This document shows, one piece after another, positions 10,401 through 19,501 of a stretch of DNA of 64,000 nucleotides (the first letter of the stretch is position 1; the number at the start of each line of letters is the position of its first letter). The notes beneath the pieces were generated by a model that worked only from the letters and a program-made list of their open reading frames with translations, did no database searches and was not told the DNA's origin. Origin of the DNA: Tritrichomonas musculus (Eukaryota > Parabasalia > Tritrichomonadida > Tritrichomonadidae); contig JAPFFF010000011.1 in NCBI GenBank assembly GCA_039105265.1, positions 3,782,001 through 3,846,000 of the forward strand. Direction: 5' to 3'. The position numbers and the translations under genes are program-made.

Positions 10401-13400
10401 TTCTTTTGTATTCTTTGTCAAGATAATTATAACGACTTTCTGGGGTAGACCCAAATTCTTCTACTTGATTTAAAGTATAAATGATTTTGTAATCAGTCTC
10501 AAAGTCTTTGATCTTATTCTTTATCTTTAATTTGAATTTTGTTGTCTTCGGATCAAATTTATTCTTTTCCAACAACTCTCTTAATGTTTCCTGATTATCA
10601 TCATATTTACTTTCCATTTCTCGAAAAGCATCCATTAATTCTGTATCTGTTTTGGATTCCTCTTGTCGTTTGCTATATGTTGCGATTTCAGTCTCTAATG
10701 CATCAATATCTTCTGGAGTTGGATAATCATTTTTTATTGCATAATCTTTTTTGTAAACACTCTTATATTTACTTTTCAATATTCCATATTTTAAGAAATT
10801 ATTTGCTGTGACGACATCAGATTTGTATGTGTCAATAATCTTATCCATTGTTAATTTCTCTGTTGGATATCTCGAAGTGTATTCTTTCCAGTTAGAAATG
10901 AAATTTGAATAATTCTGATAAAAACGAGAATAGATTTTCCAATAATCTTGAATTTTTTTCAGAACATCATTTGCTGACATCTTGTCTGGTGGAATAAACG
11001 GTTCTTGAAACTCTTTTTGCCAATTATGTTTATCTTTTTCTAGTTTCAATTCGACTGTTGCTTGTTGTAGTTGTCCATTCCAATACTTATAGACAGCTTG
11101 CCAATCTTTTAAGAATTTTTTATCGTCTCCGGTATGAATTTTATTCCATTCTAATCGAAGAGGATCAAGTTTTTTCCAATCAATTTGGTCCTTATTATGT
11201 TGTTCTTGTTTCTTTCTGAAATATTCTGCCAATTCTTTCTGATCAGTTATGGTCAAATACTTATCGTCTTTTTCATTTGTTTCTTTTAAATATTTTTCAT
11301 ATACAACTTTATTCATTTCATTTAAGACATAACATCTCGCATCAATTCTGACTTCTTCTGGATTTGTATTTGATTTGTATCTTTTCAATAATCCAGTAAT
11401 AGTAACTTTATTTTGCGGCATATTAAGATATTCTTGAATTAATGGATCTTTGTCGAAGATATCTTTTTTCTTGAGCCAAGAATCGATTAAAATATAATAA
11501 TTTTGATTTTTCTCTTTTATTGAATTTCCATTGATTATTCCTTCATCTGCAGATAATGCGTTCCAAGCTTTTGAATAGACTTCATTAAAAGCAAGATCGA
11601 GATCATATTTTTTAGCTACCAATAGATTTCTTTTATCTCTATATTCAGCATCTTCTGCAAGTCGATAAATATCCCAAAATTTTACAACCCCAGGATCACT
11701 TTCAAATTCCTCAATTTTTTTCTTTAAATCCATTTCAATTTTCTGTAAATGATCTAATCTTAATCCAGCATCTGATTCTTTGACATTTTTCAAATTTTCC
11801 TTAGTGTATTTATAATTCGTAACTAATATTTTTTCTAAAATGTCACATTTCATTAAATTTACACATTTAATATAATCTTTTGTTGAAAATTTTCTTTGAA
11901 TGTCATCAACGGAATTATGTTCATTTCTATATTCGTTATATTTACTTAATAATTGATGAAACTCAGTTGATTGAAAAGCAGCTGCATCTTTTGTAGCATC
12001 TCTATATAATGTTTGTAATTCTTGTTTTCCAGTAATTGAATTTGTTATTGCACGAACTTTTTCTGCGGTGTCTGGTTGTAAGGCAATAATATCATTCTTT
12101 AATTTTTCACATTCTAACCAAATAATTGCATTTGAATAATCCTTTCCAAAATTTTTGACAATATCTACTACCTCAAGTTGATGTTCTGCAGACGAATTAT
12201 ATTTTTGTAAGACTAAGAGAAAATTCAGATTATTATATTGATCCACACTTTGAATTTTCTTTTTGATATCTTCTATGATCACTTCTTTTTCTTCATTTTT
12301 TTCTGGTGCTATCGATGGTTTATATTCTTCATTGAATTTTTCTTTGTAAAGTGCTAAATGATAACGATAATTCAGATCAGTTTTTCCTGTCAAATAATCA
12401 AAACCATATTTTGATGCAGTCTTTTCTATTGTTGAATAATCTGGATCATCTGAATATTTTTCTCGGAAATTATTATATATTGTTAGCATTGTTCCAGATT
12501 TCCATGATTCATTAAATTTTTCTGTTAAATTTGTATAATATCTTCTTAACCAATCTAATCTTTTTTGACTTCCAATTTCTGTTTCATGATAACCTTTAAA
12601 ACGTGTTTGACCAGGTAAATCTTCATCAGTAATGTCTAATTTTTCTTTTATTAATTTTCTATATTTATCAATATCGATTGCAATTTGAGCTTTTTCAGGT
12701 GTTTGATATTTATCTTTGAATTGTTCCCAAGTTAATTTTGATTCAATTTGTTGAGAATTTTGATATGAAATATAAGTTGCTTCAATATTTGACTTATCCC
12801 AAGTATCTAAATCTTTTTGTTTTTTGTCACATTTTTCAACAATAGCATTGAAACAAACCTTATCTTTGGCATAATTGGATATATCAAAATCTTGACCTTT
12901 ATGTAATTGTTTGTAATATAATTGAGCAATTGGAATTAAATATTTTGAATACATTTCATCTTCATTCCATGACATATCGACTTGAGTAATCGTTGAAATA
13001 AATTCTGGCTTTAATTTTGGAAGAATATCTTGACTTTTGATATAATCTTTATTTGTTCTCCATGATTCTCTTGTTTTCTTATAATTTTTGTAATCTGTTT
13101 TGAATTGATTCAGAAATGTATATTTATTTTCTTTTGTATTTTTACTCATATATTCATTGAAGAAATGTCCGATGTCATTGAATTTTTTATTTCCTTTCTT
13201 TGAAAAACTCTGATTGATTTTCAAATTTTTCTCATATCCTTCAAAGAATTTCAAACAATCTTCTAAATTTCCATCAAATTTACCAAATAAAAATCCTGCG
13301 GCTTCTGCAATTGATCTCCCAAAACCTTGATAATATTGTTGAACATATTTTTTCAATAAATTGTTTCCGTCCCATGTGTTATATTTATATTTGTTTTCAT

Positions 13401-16400
13401 CATAATATTTTTGCAATTTTTCTTGAGCTGTATTGATTGAATCCTGTGCGTTTTCATGAATATATTTCCATAAATTTACTCCTTCATATGGATGAGTTCT
13501 ATACCAAAATTCATAAATATGACTTAATTTGTTAATAGCATTGATTGCAGCTCCATTTGATCCGAATTCTGTTCTCCAATCTGTTGAACTTTTTAAATCT
13601 TCAGGGAATAAAGCCCTCCAACGAATGATTGCTTCATCTAAATTTTCATTTGTATTTCGATAAGATTCTTGTTCATTGATTAAATTTTGAAGTTTTGAAT
13701 CTATTTCTGGAATTGTTTCATTTCTATATGCGACTGCAACTGTTTGAACTGAATATTGATTTTCTTTTGGTAACAATTCATTGAGTTCATTAATTTTATT
13801 TAAAACTGATATTGAGGTTTGAATTCTTTTTTCTGCATCTGTTAATTCATTAACTTCTTTTGTTATATATGTACCTAAAGTTGTAAAATCTCCACCATTA
13901 TGAATTGAGAAATCTAGAAAAGTGTCATAATTTTGTCTCTTTTGAAAAAATCGAAGATACTCTTGATATTTTTGTTCATATTGAAGATATAATAAATAAG
14001 CTTTTCCATTATTTTTAAACCATGACTCTTTTGTTGAATTGAATACTTTATGTGAAAATTTCTTTGGATAAGTATTCATTAATTGACCTTCTAAAGCAGT
14101 TATTTGAGGAACATTTTCAATCGGAACATTGCCTACCATTGATTCTATTTTTAAAACCATATCTGGTTCTTTTGAAAAATTTCTATAATAGTCTTCAAAT
14201 TTCAAACGATCTGCATAATTATCCATATTTTTTCCTAGTGCAATATAAGAACCTCTTGCTTTCATGTATGATGATATCTCCTCTTTTGATTCACAATGAC
14301 CAATTATTTCCATTTCGAAATCTTCTCTTTCTTCTTTAGTTTTACCTTGACTATATTTCTCTATTTCACTCATGAATGATGATGTTTGGTTTTTTTGTCT
14401 TTTGATTGTTTCCCAACTTTCAACATATTCTCTAACTTTTTCTTCTCTCCTTTGATGATGTTTGAGTTGTTCTAATGTTGCAACAGAATAATTAAAAAGT
14501 TTCAAAATATCAGCATAAGATTCAGTTAAAATCCATAATTGATCAAATTTCCCACCTACTTCGGAGAATTTTCTACTGTCAGCAACTTCTTCCCAAATTT
14601 GATATTTATTCCATTTCTTAAAAATTGTCCCAGTCCATTTGAAGTTCTTTCGATGTTGATTTAAATAAATAACTAATTTTGATATAGTGTTACATTCTGG
14701 ATTAGCTATCATTATCGATTCAATAGCATTTGGAGTAAATTTTGTATACCCTGATGCATAATCACTGAAAGCATCACTGAAACATTCGGTCAATAAATTT
14801 GTTAAATTTTTCTCATCTTCTCCTTTCTGATGATTTTTGTCAGTTATCATTTGTTTTATTTTTTCATTGATATTCGGAGTTGTTTGATCTAGTAATATTG
14901 TATTCCATAGATTTTCATTGAATTCTTTTCCATATGCATCTTTCAATTGAATTTTCAAAGTCTCTAATTCAATATTTTTTCTTGTATCTTCTACCATTTT
15001 TTGTTCTTTTTCTAATCGTTTTGTTAAATCATTTAAAACTTCATTTTGCTTTTTATTGTTATAAATATGTGACAAGTAGATCTCATTATTCACTTCATTA
15101 TCATTAAATCTTTCACCTGTAATTTTCATTCGTTCTTCAATTGTTTTCCTGATTTCTATCGTTCTTTTATCGATTATTTTTTGTGCACTATCCCAATCGA
15201 TTATCCATTGATTGTATGCATTTTCTTTTGCATCTATTGAATCCTGGCTCGTAAATAAACCAAGCACATTTTTAACATCCTTATCATCGAATTTCCTTTG
15301 TGCTTCTCTATATTTTTGGTTTATTGTTTGAATTATTCTTGCATTTTCTTTTTCTATTGCTTCTTCTTCTCTTGTATGCCATTTTTTCGCTTCATTATTA
15401 ATAAATTCTATTGCTTCCTTTTCATTTGAAAAATGTGTTTGATAATATTTTTGAATTTCACCATTTTTATCATATGAATTAACACCTGATACATATTTAG
15501 CGATTGCATTTATAACATCAATATCTGGAGCAATTTTTGTACGAATAATTTCTTCAAATGCCAAACCAATTGAATTTTTTGATGATGCTAATCGAATATT
15601 TAATTTATTCAAATCATGATCAAAATTATTTGCTGTAAAAATTGCATTTGCTTCACTTTTGATTGTATCTTTATCTACTGAAAATCCATGACTATCATAA
15701 ATTTCTTTCACCTTCTTTTGTATATTTTTTCTGACAGCATTGTCAAGACTTGTTTGTGAACTTTCCATTATTTGATTTAAGTCTTCAGTCAAACTATCTT
15801 GTATAATTCGATCACCATTGATATATAATTGTTGGAATTTATCACGGTCACTTTTTTCATTATAATTTGTTATATTTAATGCTTCATTTTCTTTTTTCTT
15901 TCGCTCAATTATTGTCTCAATCATTCCATTTCTTATTTGTTTTACTCGTTCTAATTCTTCTCTTTTGGCTACTAAATTATTATGAGCAGTTGTCTCTTTT
16001 GTCTTCCAATTCGTTGTCTTATCATCAGGGAAAAATTGAAGAACATATCCGGTTATTATTTTATCACTTAAATTGAAATCTTTAAAAATTTGTTTTGCAC
16101 TTGATATTAGTCGACTCTGAATTCTTTGAAAATCATTCAAATAAATTTGATTTGCATATCTTTCTTTCCATTCCTCTAAAATTTGATCCTTAAATTTTAT
16201 TTGTTGTCTTGTCGTCCAAAGGTTTTCCATTTCATCAAAAACTTGATCAATAAATTCGTCTTCACCGATCTTCAATCCCGCTGATTCATATAATTTCTGA
16301 TAAATTCCGCTTATCTCTTGACGAAATTGATCAATTGATCTCTTATACAATTTACATAAATGAACAAAATCGGTCCATGTCCATCCATTCGAACATCCAA

Positions 16401-18879
16401 CCATTGATAATTTTGTGATAATATTTTCACCATTTTCATTTCTGTCAAATTTGAGATATTGGCCTCCAATCCATCCAATCAATGTTTTTGTATTTGCAAT
16501 TCGTCTATTTTCCATATCCTGAGACAATTCATTCGATGATGCATAATTTTTTGTTCTCATTTCTTCCATATCTCCTTGAATATCGATCCATTCTTTCAAA
16601 CGAATACATGGTAACCCTTCAATTTGTTGTAATATTTTTGCCAACCAATTATTTCCATAGTTTGCAATATTCGGTTCCCTCACTTCATTTAACATTTCTT
16701 TATCTGATAATCCTCTTTTTGTTGGATCAGGACTTAATTGATTTATATAATTATCTAATACTTGGTCATCTGTCAATCCTGGAACTTCAAATGGTTGATC
16801 CATGTTTTCATCCTCTTCATTCGCTTGTTCTGCTTCTTTTGCAGCAAGTAATTTTTCTTGAATCTTCTTATCATAATAAATACGATAAACTTGACCCTCT
16901 CGTTCTGGATTTTGTTTCAAGAATGCATCTAAATCTTTCTTATATTGTTCATATTGTTCTTTTAGTAATTGATGAGTCATCTCTTCTTTTGCTTTTATTC
17001 TTACTGAATCATCTGCTTTTTGATATTGTTGATCGATACTTTTTTGATATTCTCTAACTTTGTTTTGGAATGATTTGGCCAATGGATACCAATAATTGAA
17101 AAATTCCTCTGAATTCCACTCCTGTGCATTCATCAAAAATTGCAGATTTGTGTATATCATTGCATTGAATGCTGTCCAATATTTTTCCATCTGATCAAAA
17201 TTATTTGGATCAACCATATCATTCAAAAATTGTTTCGCGTCTCCTGGATTCATTGGGTATTCCTTTGCAATTGTATTTGCAAATTGATTTGCTCCTACCA
17301 ATGTTAATGGTATTTCATTTTTATCCTTATCTACTGCACCATCATCTGATGCAAAATAAACAGGAAGAGAGTATCTCCAAATTTCATCTTTCCAATATGA
17401 CTCATCATATTCAGCCTGTTCCTTTAATTCATTCGCTTTGTCTTTGTTGATAGCCAACAATTCTTTATCTTTTTCCATTAATATATTATTATAAATATCC
17501 ACTGGATCTAACAATGGTTGTGCTTTTGAGATTTCTGAATAACGTTGTTCAATTTTCAACCCACATGCTGCAATACTCACAGGATGTGTCGTATCTGCTT
17601 CATCGATAAATGATTGGTATCTAGTGCATAATTCTTTCTTAGCTTTAGCGGCTTTTAATTTTCGAATATATTCATCTCTGGTTTTTTGTTCAATTATCCA
17701 ACTAGATAAACTTTTCGTCTTATCTTGAGCAAACTTTACCAAATTTTTACTGACATCCTCAATATTTCTAATATTATCCATATCTTGAATTTTATTCTCT
17801 TCGCACCATTTAATAAAATTTAATAGATCGGGTTTTGCTTTTTGGAAATCCAACCATTTTATTCCATTCAGAGCAAGTCGAATACAAACAATTGTGAAAA
17901 ATGTTGGAATATTTTGATAATTCTCTTTTCCCAATCGTTCGAAACAATCGATTAATTCATCTAATTCTATAATAACACTTTCTATTCCACCAGAAACAAA
18001 ATCGTTATAATAATCTTCAACCCTTATATCAAAATCATCAGGTGTTAATAATTCATCATTGGTTCCTGGAATTGTTCTCAATAAATATTGTTTTATTTTT
18101 TCTACGTCCTGATATAATTTAAAATTGGGATTGCGTAATTGTTGCAAAACCGTCCAATTTATTTGATGCATATCAACATAGATGTCAGAATTTAGGAAAA
18201 AACGATAATTTCCCATTTTGACCTCATCGTTATCAAAAACTTTCTCATCCAATGATTTATCATAGAATTTTTGTCTGATTTCAATAAAAGTTTGCTGATA
18301 ATATTCGTTATTATGATAAATTCTTTGCAATAATTTCCACCAAAATGCAGCCTCAAATTCTGTAATTCCAACGAAATCATAGTTTAATTGATATATGCTA
18401 TAATATTTCCAATCTATCTCTTTCCAATAATTTTGAAGTGCAGTCACTCTTCCTCTCGCAAAATCACTTTTACAAATCATTAAATTCGGTCCATTATTAT
18501 TTTTGAAATCAATGAATTGATTATGAATTGTTTGAATATCATATCCTGGAAAATAATTATCTCTAACTGTTTTAGCAAATAAAACGTCTACAACGAATCT
18601 TAAATAATGAATCACGTCTAATCCTATAAACTGCATTTGTTCAGGAAAATTCATGTAATAATCAAACAATAAAGATAAATCAGGTATTGCATTGCCATTT
18701 TCCACACCAAAATTTAATAATTCAATACAATTTGAATAAAAGAATTCAGCCATTTCTACATATGCAGCATTCGGAAATGCTATAGTATTTCTCCAAAGAT
18801 GCCAACCCTTTTCACGTAAATTCGCTAATGCTAAATCTATTTTTTGATCTTGCGTTAATGGTTGTTGATTTTCAGTCAT
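7444..18879 (-). CDS. Giant 3811-residue helical protein of Maverick-A
   Basis: One uninterrupted frame of 11.4 kb. The start MTENQQPL is supported by the motif TTTTTATTGA 3 bases before the ATG. No signal peptide or membrane segment is evident. The first 900 residues are rich in Trp and Tyr and look globular-helical. From about residue 900 to 3500 the protein is almost wholly charged alpha-helix, with degenerate recurring units that place an aromatic residue a few positions before a G-K/R-x-(I/F) turn, for example LKDAYGKEFNENLW, YESAFGRKISLDQMM and LYENHFGKTKINVKDIV. Then come a Thr/Pro/Asn-rich linker, a highly basic stretch (KKQKSERSKLLKKKKKEPK) and three tandem PVKPIID heptads before the end. 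It is not part of the core Polinton gene set I know. It might be a tape-measure, scaffold or core protein; this is inference. Confidence 0.85.
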   Translation of the reverse strand: MTENQQPLTQDQKIDLALANLREKGWHLWRNTIAFPNAAYVEMAEFFYSNCIELLNFGVENGNAIPDLSLLFDYYMNFPEQMQFIGLDVIHYLRFVVDVLFAKTVRDNYFPGYDIQTIHNQFIDFKNNNGPNLMICKSDFARGRVTALQNYWKEIDWKYYSIYQLNYDFVGITEFEAAFWWKLLQRIYHNNEYYQQTFIEIRQKFYDKSLDEKVFDNDEVKMGNYRFFLNSDIYVDMHQINWTVLQQLRNPNFKLYQDVEKIKQYLLRTIPGTNDELLTPDDFDIRVEDYYNDFVSGGIESVIIELDELIDCFERLGKENYQNIPTFFTIVCIRLALNGIKWLDFQKAKPDLLNFIKWCEENKIQDMDNIRNIEDVSKNLVKFAQDKTKSLSSWIIEQKTRDEYIRKLKAAKAKKELCTRYQSFIDEADTTHPVSIAACGLKIEQRYSEISKAQPLLDPVDIYNNILMEKDKELLAINKDKANELKEQAEYDESYWKDEIWRYSLPVYFASDDGAVDKDKNEIPLTLVGANQFANTIAKEYPMNPGDAKQFLNDMVDPNNFDQMEKYWTAFNAMIYTNLQFLMNAQEWNSEEFFNYWYPLAKSFQNKVREYQKSIDQQYQKADDSVRIKAKEEMTHQLLKEQYEQYKKDLDAFLKQNPEREGQVYRIYYDKKIQEKLLAAKEAEQANEEDENMDQPFEVPGLTDDQVLDNYINQLSPDPTKRGLSDKEMLNEVREPNIANYGNNWLAKILQQIEGLPCIRLKEWIDIQGDMEEMRTKNYASSNELSQDMENRRIANTKTLIGWIGGQYLKFDRNENGENIITKLSMVGCSNGWTWTDFVHLCKLYKRSIDQFRQEISGIYQKLYESAGLKIGEDEFIDQVFDEMENLWTTRQQIKFKDQILEEWKERYANQIYLNDFQRIQSRLISSAKQIFKDFNLSDKIITGYVLQFFPDDKTTNWKTKETTAHNNLVAKREELERVKQIRNGMIETIIERKKKENEALNITNYNEKSDRDKFQQLYINGDRIIQDSLTEDLNQIMESSQTSLDNAVRKNIQKKVKEIYDSHGFSVDKDTIKSEANAIFTANNFDHDLNKLNIRLASSKNSIGLAFEEIIRTKIAPDIDVINAIAKYVSGVNSYDKNGEIQKYYQTHFSNEKEAIEFINNEAKKWHTREEEAIEKENARIIQTINQKYREAQRKFDDKDVKNVLGLFTSQDSIDAKENAYNQWIIDWDSAQKIIDKRTIEIRKTIEERMKITGERFNDNEVNNEIYLSHIYNNKKQNEVLNDLTKRLEKEQKMVEDTRKNIELETLKIQLKDAYGKEFNENLWNTILLDQTTPNINEKIKQMITDKNHQKGEDEKNLTNLLTECFSDAFSDYASGYTKFTPNAIESIMIANPECNTISKLVIYLNQHRKNFKWTGTIFKKWNKYQIWEEVADSRKFSEVGGKFDQLWILTESYADILKLFNYSVATLEQLKHHQRREEKVREYVESWETIKRQKNQTSSFMSEIEKYSQGKTKEEREDFEMEIIGHCESKEEISSYMKARGSYIALGKNMDNYADRLKFEDYYRNFSKEPDMVLKIESMVGNVPIENVPQITALEGQLMNTYPKKFSHKVFNSTKESWFKNNGKAYLLYLQYEQKYQEYLRFFQKRQNYDTFLDFSIHNGGDFTTLGTYITKEVNELTDAEKRIQTSISVLNKINELNELLPKENQYSVQTVAVAYRNETIPEIDSKLQNLINEQESYRNTNENLDEAIIRWRALFPEDLKSSTDWRTEFGSNGAAINAINKLSHIYEFWYRTHPYEGVNLWKYIHENAQDSINTAQEKLQKYYDENKYKYNTWDGNNLLKKYVQQYYQGFGRSIAEAAGFLFGKFDGNLEDCLKFFEGYEKNLKINQSFSKKGNKKFNDIGHFFNEYMSKNTKENKYTFLNQFKTDYKNYKKTRESWRTNKDYIKSQDILPKLKPEFISTITQVDMSWNEDEMYSKYLIPIAQLYYKQLHKGQDFDISNYAKDKVCFNAIVEKCDKKQKDLDTWDKSNIEATYISYQNSQQIESKLTWEQFKDKYQTPEKAQIAIDIDKYRKLIKEKLDITDEDLPGQTRFKGYHETEIGSQKRLDWLRRYYTNLTEKFNESWKSGTMLTIYNNFREKYSDDPDYSTIEKTASKYGFDYLTGKTDLNYRYHLALYKEKFNEEYKPSIAPEKNEEKEVIIEDIKKKIQSVDQYNNLNFLLVLQKYNSSAEHQLEVVDIVKNFGKDYSNAIIWLECEKLKNDIIALQPDTAEKVRAITNSITGKQELQTLYRDATKDAAAFQSTEFHQLLSKYNEYRNEHNSVDDIQRKFSTKDYIKCVNLMKCDILEKILVTNYKYTKENLKNVKESDAGLRLDHLQKIEMDLKKKIEEFESDPGVVKFWDIYRLAEDAEYRDKRNLLVAKKYDLDLAFNEVYSKAWNALSADEGIINGNSIKEKNQNYYILIDSWLKKKDIFDKDPLIQEYLNMPQNKVTITGLLKRYKSNTNPEEVRIDARCYVLNEMNKVVYEKYLKETNEKDDKYLTITDQKELAEYFRKKQEQHNKDQIDWKKLDPLRLEWNKIHTGDDKKFLKDWQAVYKYWNGQLQQATVELKLEKDKHNWQKEFQEPFIPPDKMSANDVLKKIQDYWKIYSRFYQNYSNFISNWKEYTSRYPTEKLTMDKIIDTYKSDVVTANNFLKYGILKSKYKSVYKKDYAIKNDYPTPEDIDALETEIATYSKRQEESKTDTELMDAFREMESKYDDNQETLRELLEKNKFDPKTTKFKLKIKNKIKDFETDYKIIYTLNQVEEFGSTPESRYNYLDKEYKRIQNEYSKLEAMPKIKEYLDYYNDDLGEGKSLKDLFSEETNGHNAYKTYYHILITVHNKLNPNKAKDTTKEPESYKRACDDLKLEIENIREAIKKFGGNAVWKKLTNSEKDELVAEYKNTSYGHVRMAMKTEIEEYNKKNDHEFKFDDIRKKFEKKGKELSLLNNYIKAALKYNYDENLEKIISDFNAEINDTTKEVDLNQEKDELSNAYEIVKYCKLTPLQKRYESAFGRKISLDQMMYYPYQIRDKVQWKIQNEKDLQFDIDTAYHANLARISHKESQEFQGIAKNEQVSFEKFLDKLRYDEESKTYSKVTEDELISLYKTAIKNYEQEKIATEKKINENIDAINKNLEEGSKVTKEELKGLTYSAKDLDYVNAILDFKPLYENHFGKTKINVKDIVNKFAPDTKNIDWMYVLESIAFIPLLDDHNTLQKKLGTMKTEDVTYVHKTYIEPEIAKRPEKKVKVDDIRNAYVKYKEQVKKEKKEYFKNLLEEYHKHIDDSSETYEKLAELYPSLDDLERYLKLNRYIAKTNKYYRDLKTNYKKENTLLKYDDYKDKPLNNLEPSIILLQQKENEAKKQWDDEKAKDDKEKEHKKKVEEKLKDLNSYRRKINMTEIGFERFKNQDTETALHEIQNMINEAQEKERQQNQNNGNTIGGALRNTGYTNPFNKPATTPTTNTTPTTTTTTPTTTNTDLTINDDSEKKEENVWAKRYEGGITSLIQQSSKGNVSIRQLLLEQQKKNKLSGRPSIMSQFNENLPPKPVVPYQTNSNINNLFSSKTTMTEEKETPIEKKPLVSPISEKPMTMTKIEPGKKINLLPTKVDEPEVIQTKSMTQILPRRGRKNAPLRFKVLAQKQKPIETKIEEKIDNDDDDDVEEVKPKKPTINTKAKGNKNLKKQKSERSKLLKKKKKEPKNKFDIDIEAKTKPKIIDEKSTIDKLDLSKTTPVKPIIDPVKPIIDPVKPIITSETPSVISNNPQLMKFLNSKL
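7514..7572. repeat. 21-bp tandem repeat, nearly three copies, coding PVKPIID heptads
   Basis: Positions 7514, 7535 and 7556 start near-identical 21-base units containing AATAGGTTTTACAGG. They encode the tandem PVKPIID repeats close to the C-terminus of the giant protein. Confidence 0.85.
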
Positions 18880-18882
18880 TTT

Positions 18883-18892
18883 TCAATAAAAA
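18883..18892 (-). promoter_or_regulatory. T-rich Maverick start-site motif, before the giant gene
   Basis: TTTTTATTGA on the coding strand ends 3 bases before the ATG of the 3811-residue gene. The same word recurs before genes of Maverick-C at 50251-50264. A promoter role is inferred. Confidence 0.45.
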
Positions 18893-18928
18893 TAAACATA
18901 AAACAACAAATAATGAAAATTAAATGGT

Positions 18929-19339
18929 TTATTCATTTGAATCTTCTGGTTCCTTCAAATTTAGTGGGTCAACGAAGCAATCTCGTAACTCATCGACAAA
19001 TTGATTCAATACTTGTGCTTTTGATTCCAATTGGACTTTCTTTTTTTCTTCTTCTTTTTTCAAATCGTCCAATTTATCTCGATTTTCATCAATTTTTAGC
19101 TCATTTTCAACCATCATTTCCCATATCGGATCGGACTTTGGATTTTTATCAATTTCATCATTTATATAGCCGTTTTCTTCGGTGAGCCTTCGATTTTCTG
19201 ATTCCAGTCTTTCAATTGTTTTCATGTCGTCGTTTAATGAATCAGCTAATTCCAATAACCTTGTTGTATCATAAATAAAGTTGCGTACTGTCTTTCTGAA
19301 AACCTTAAGACTTTGCTTATCTTGCTTCCTGCTGTACAT
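18929..19339 (-). CDS. Coiled-coil protein of 136 residues, probably the last gene of Maverick-A
   Basis: The protein starts MYSRKQDKQSLKVFRKTV and has a long heptad-rich middle (ERLESENRRLTEEN, then DKLDDLKKEEEKKK), so it is mostly a coiled coil. It lies on the same strand as the giant gene, 49 bp upstream of it, with the tight spacing usual in these elements, so I place it in Maverick-A. It could also be a host gene. Its leader differs from the T-rich Maverick type: coding-strand TCATCACATCAC ends close to the ATG and mirrors the leader of the divergent gene on the right. Confidence 0.6.
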   Translation of the reverse strand: MYSRKQDKQSLKVFRKTVRNFIYDTTRLLELADSLNDDMKTIERLESENRRLTEENGYINDEIDKNPKSDPIWEMMVENELKIDENRDKLDDLKKEEEKKKVQLESKAQVLNQFVDELRDCFVDPLNLKEPEDSNE

Positions 19340-19341
19340 GA

Positions 19342-19501
19342 AAAAAAGTGATGTGATGACCTAACGAGAAAAAATAGATTTTTGGTAAACGGTCTCCACC
19401 CCAAAAACTTAGAGGGCATCCCTGCAACACCTAGGGCACCCCTATAAGGGACCCAAATAAAAAAATATGATTTTTCGTGCTCACCTCATCACATCATTTT
19501 T
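19342..19501. promoter_or_regulatory. Divergent promoter region with mirrored TCATCACATCA boxes
   Basis: An inverted repeat with arms at 19342-19359 and 19486-19501 reads TCATCACATCA(C/T)TTTT toward each of the two divergent genes and ends within a few bases of an ATG on each side (19339 and 19506). The box contains TCACA and TCATT words that fit the trichomonad initiator consensus TCA-Y-W. The centre (about 19385-19465) is clearly GC-richer than its surroundings and holds GGGCATCC, CTAGGGCACC and CCTATAAGG. It may hold the right end of Maverick-A, but no terminal repeat could be matched. Confidence 0.5.

Larger units (their letters stand above)
1..19339. mobile_element. Maverick-A: Maverick/Polinton element, cut by the left window edge
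   Basis: The block carries double-jelly-roll-type major capsid genes, an FtsK/HerA-type packaging ATPase and several small genes. Their order and orientation match Maverick-B at 28821-39339: capsid on minus, small basic protein on plus, microprotein on minus, small protein on plus, ATPase on minus, then a minus-strand run. That shared order is the main evidence that this is one element. Polymerase B, integrase and protease are not seen and would lie left of position 1. The right end is not resolved. No copy of the AGTAGT-type terminus of Maverick-B is found near it, and the best guess is the GC-richer stretch 19360-19465. The element is at least 19.3 kb, most of it one giant gene. One capsid copy is decayed; the other genes look whole. 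Confidence 0.85.

Noticed and set aside
16482-17057. Plus-strand frame of 191 codons inside the giant gene
   Set aside because: Antisense shadow rich in Leu, Phe and Tyr; the giant gene has the coherent frame and leader.
19381-19466. GC-rich stretch as the certain terminal repeat of Maverick-A
   Set aside because: The partner end would be outside the window and no similarity to the Maverick-B or Maverick-C termini is convincing, so it is kept only as a guess.
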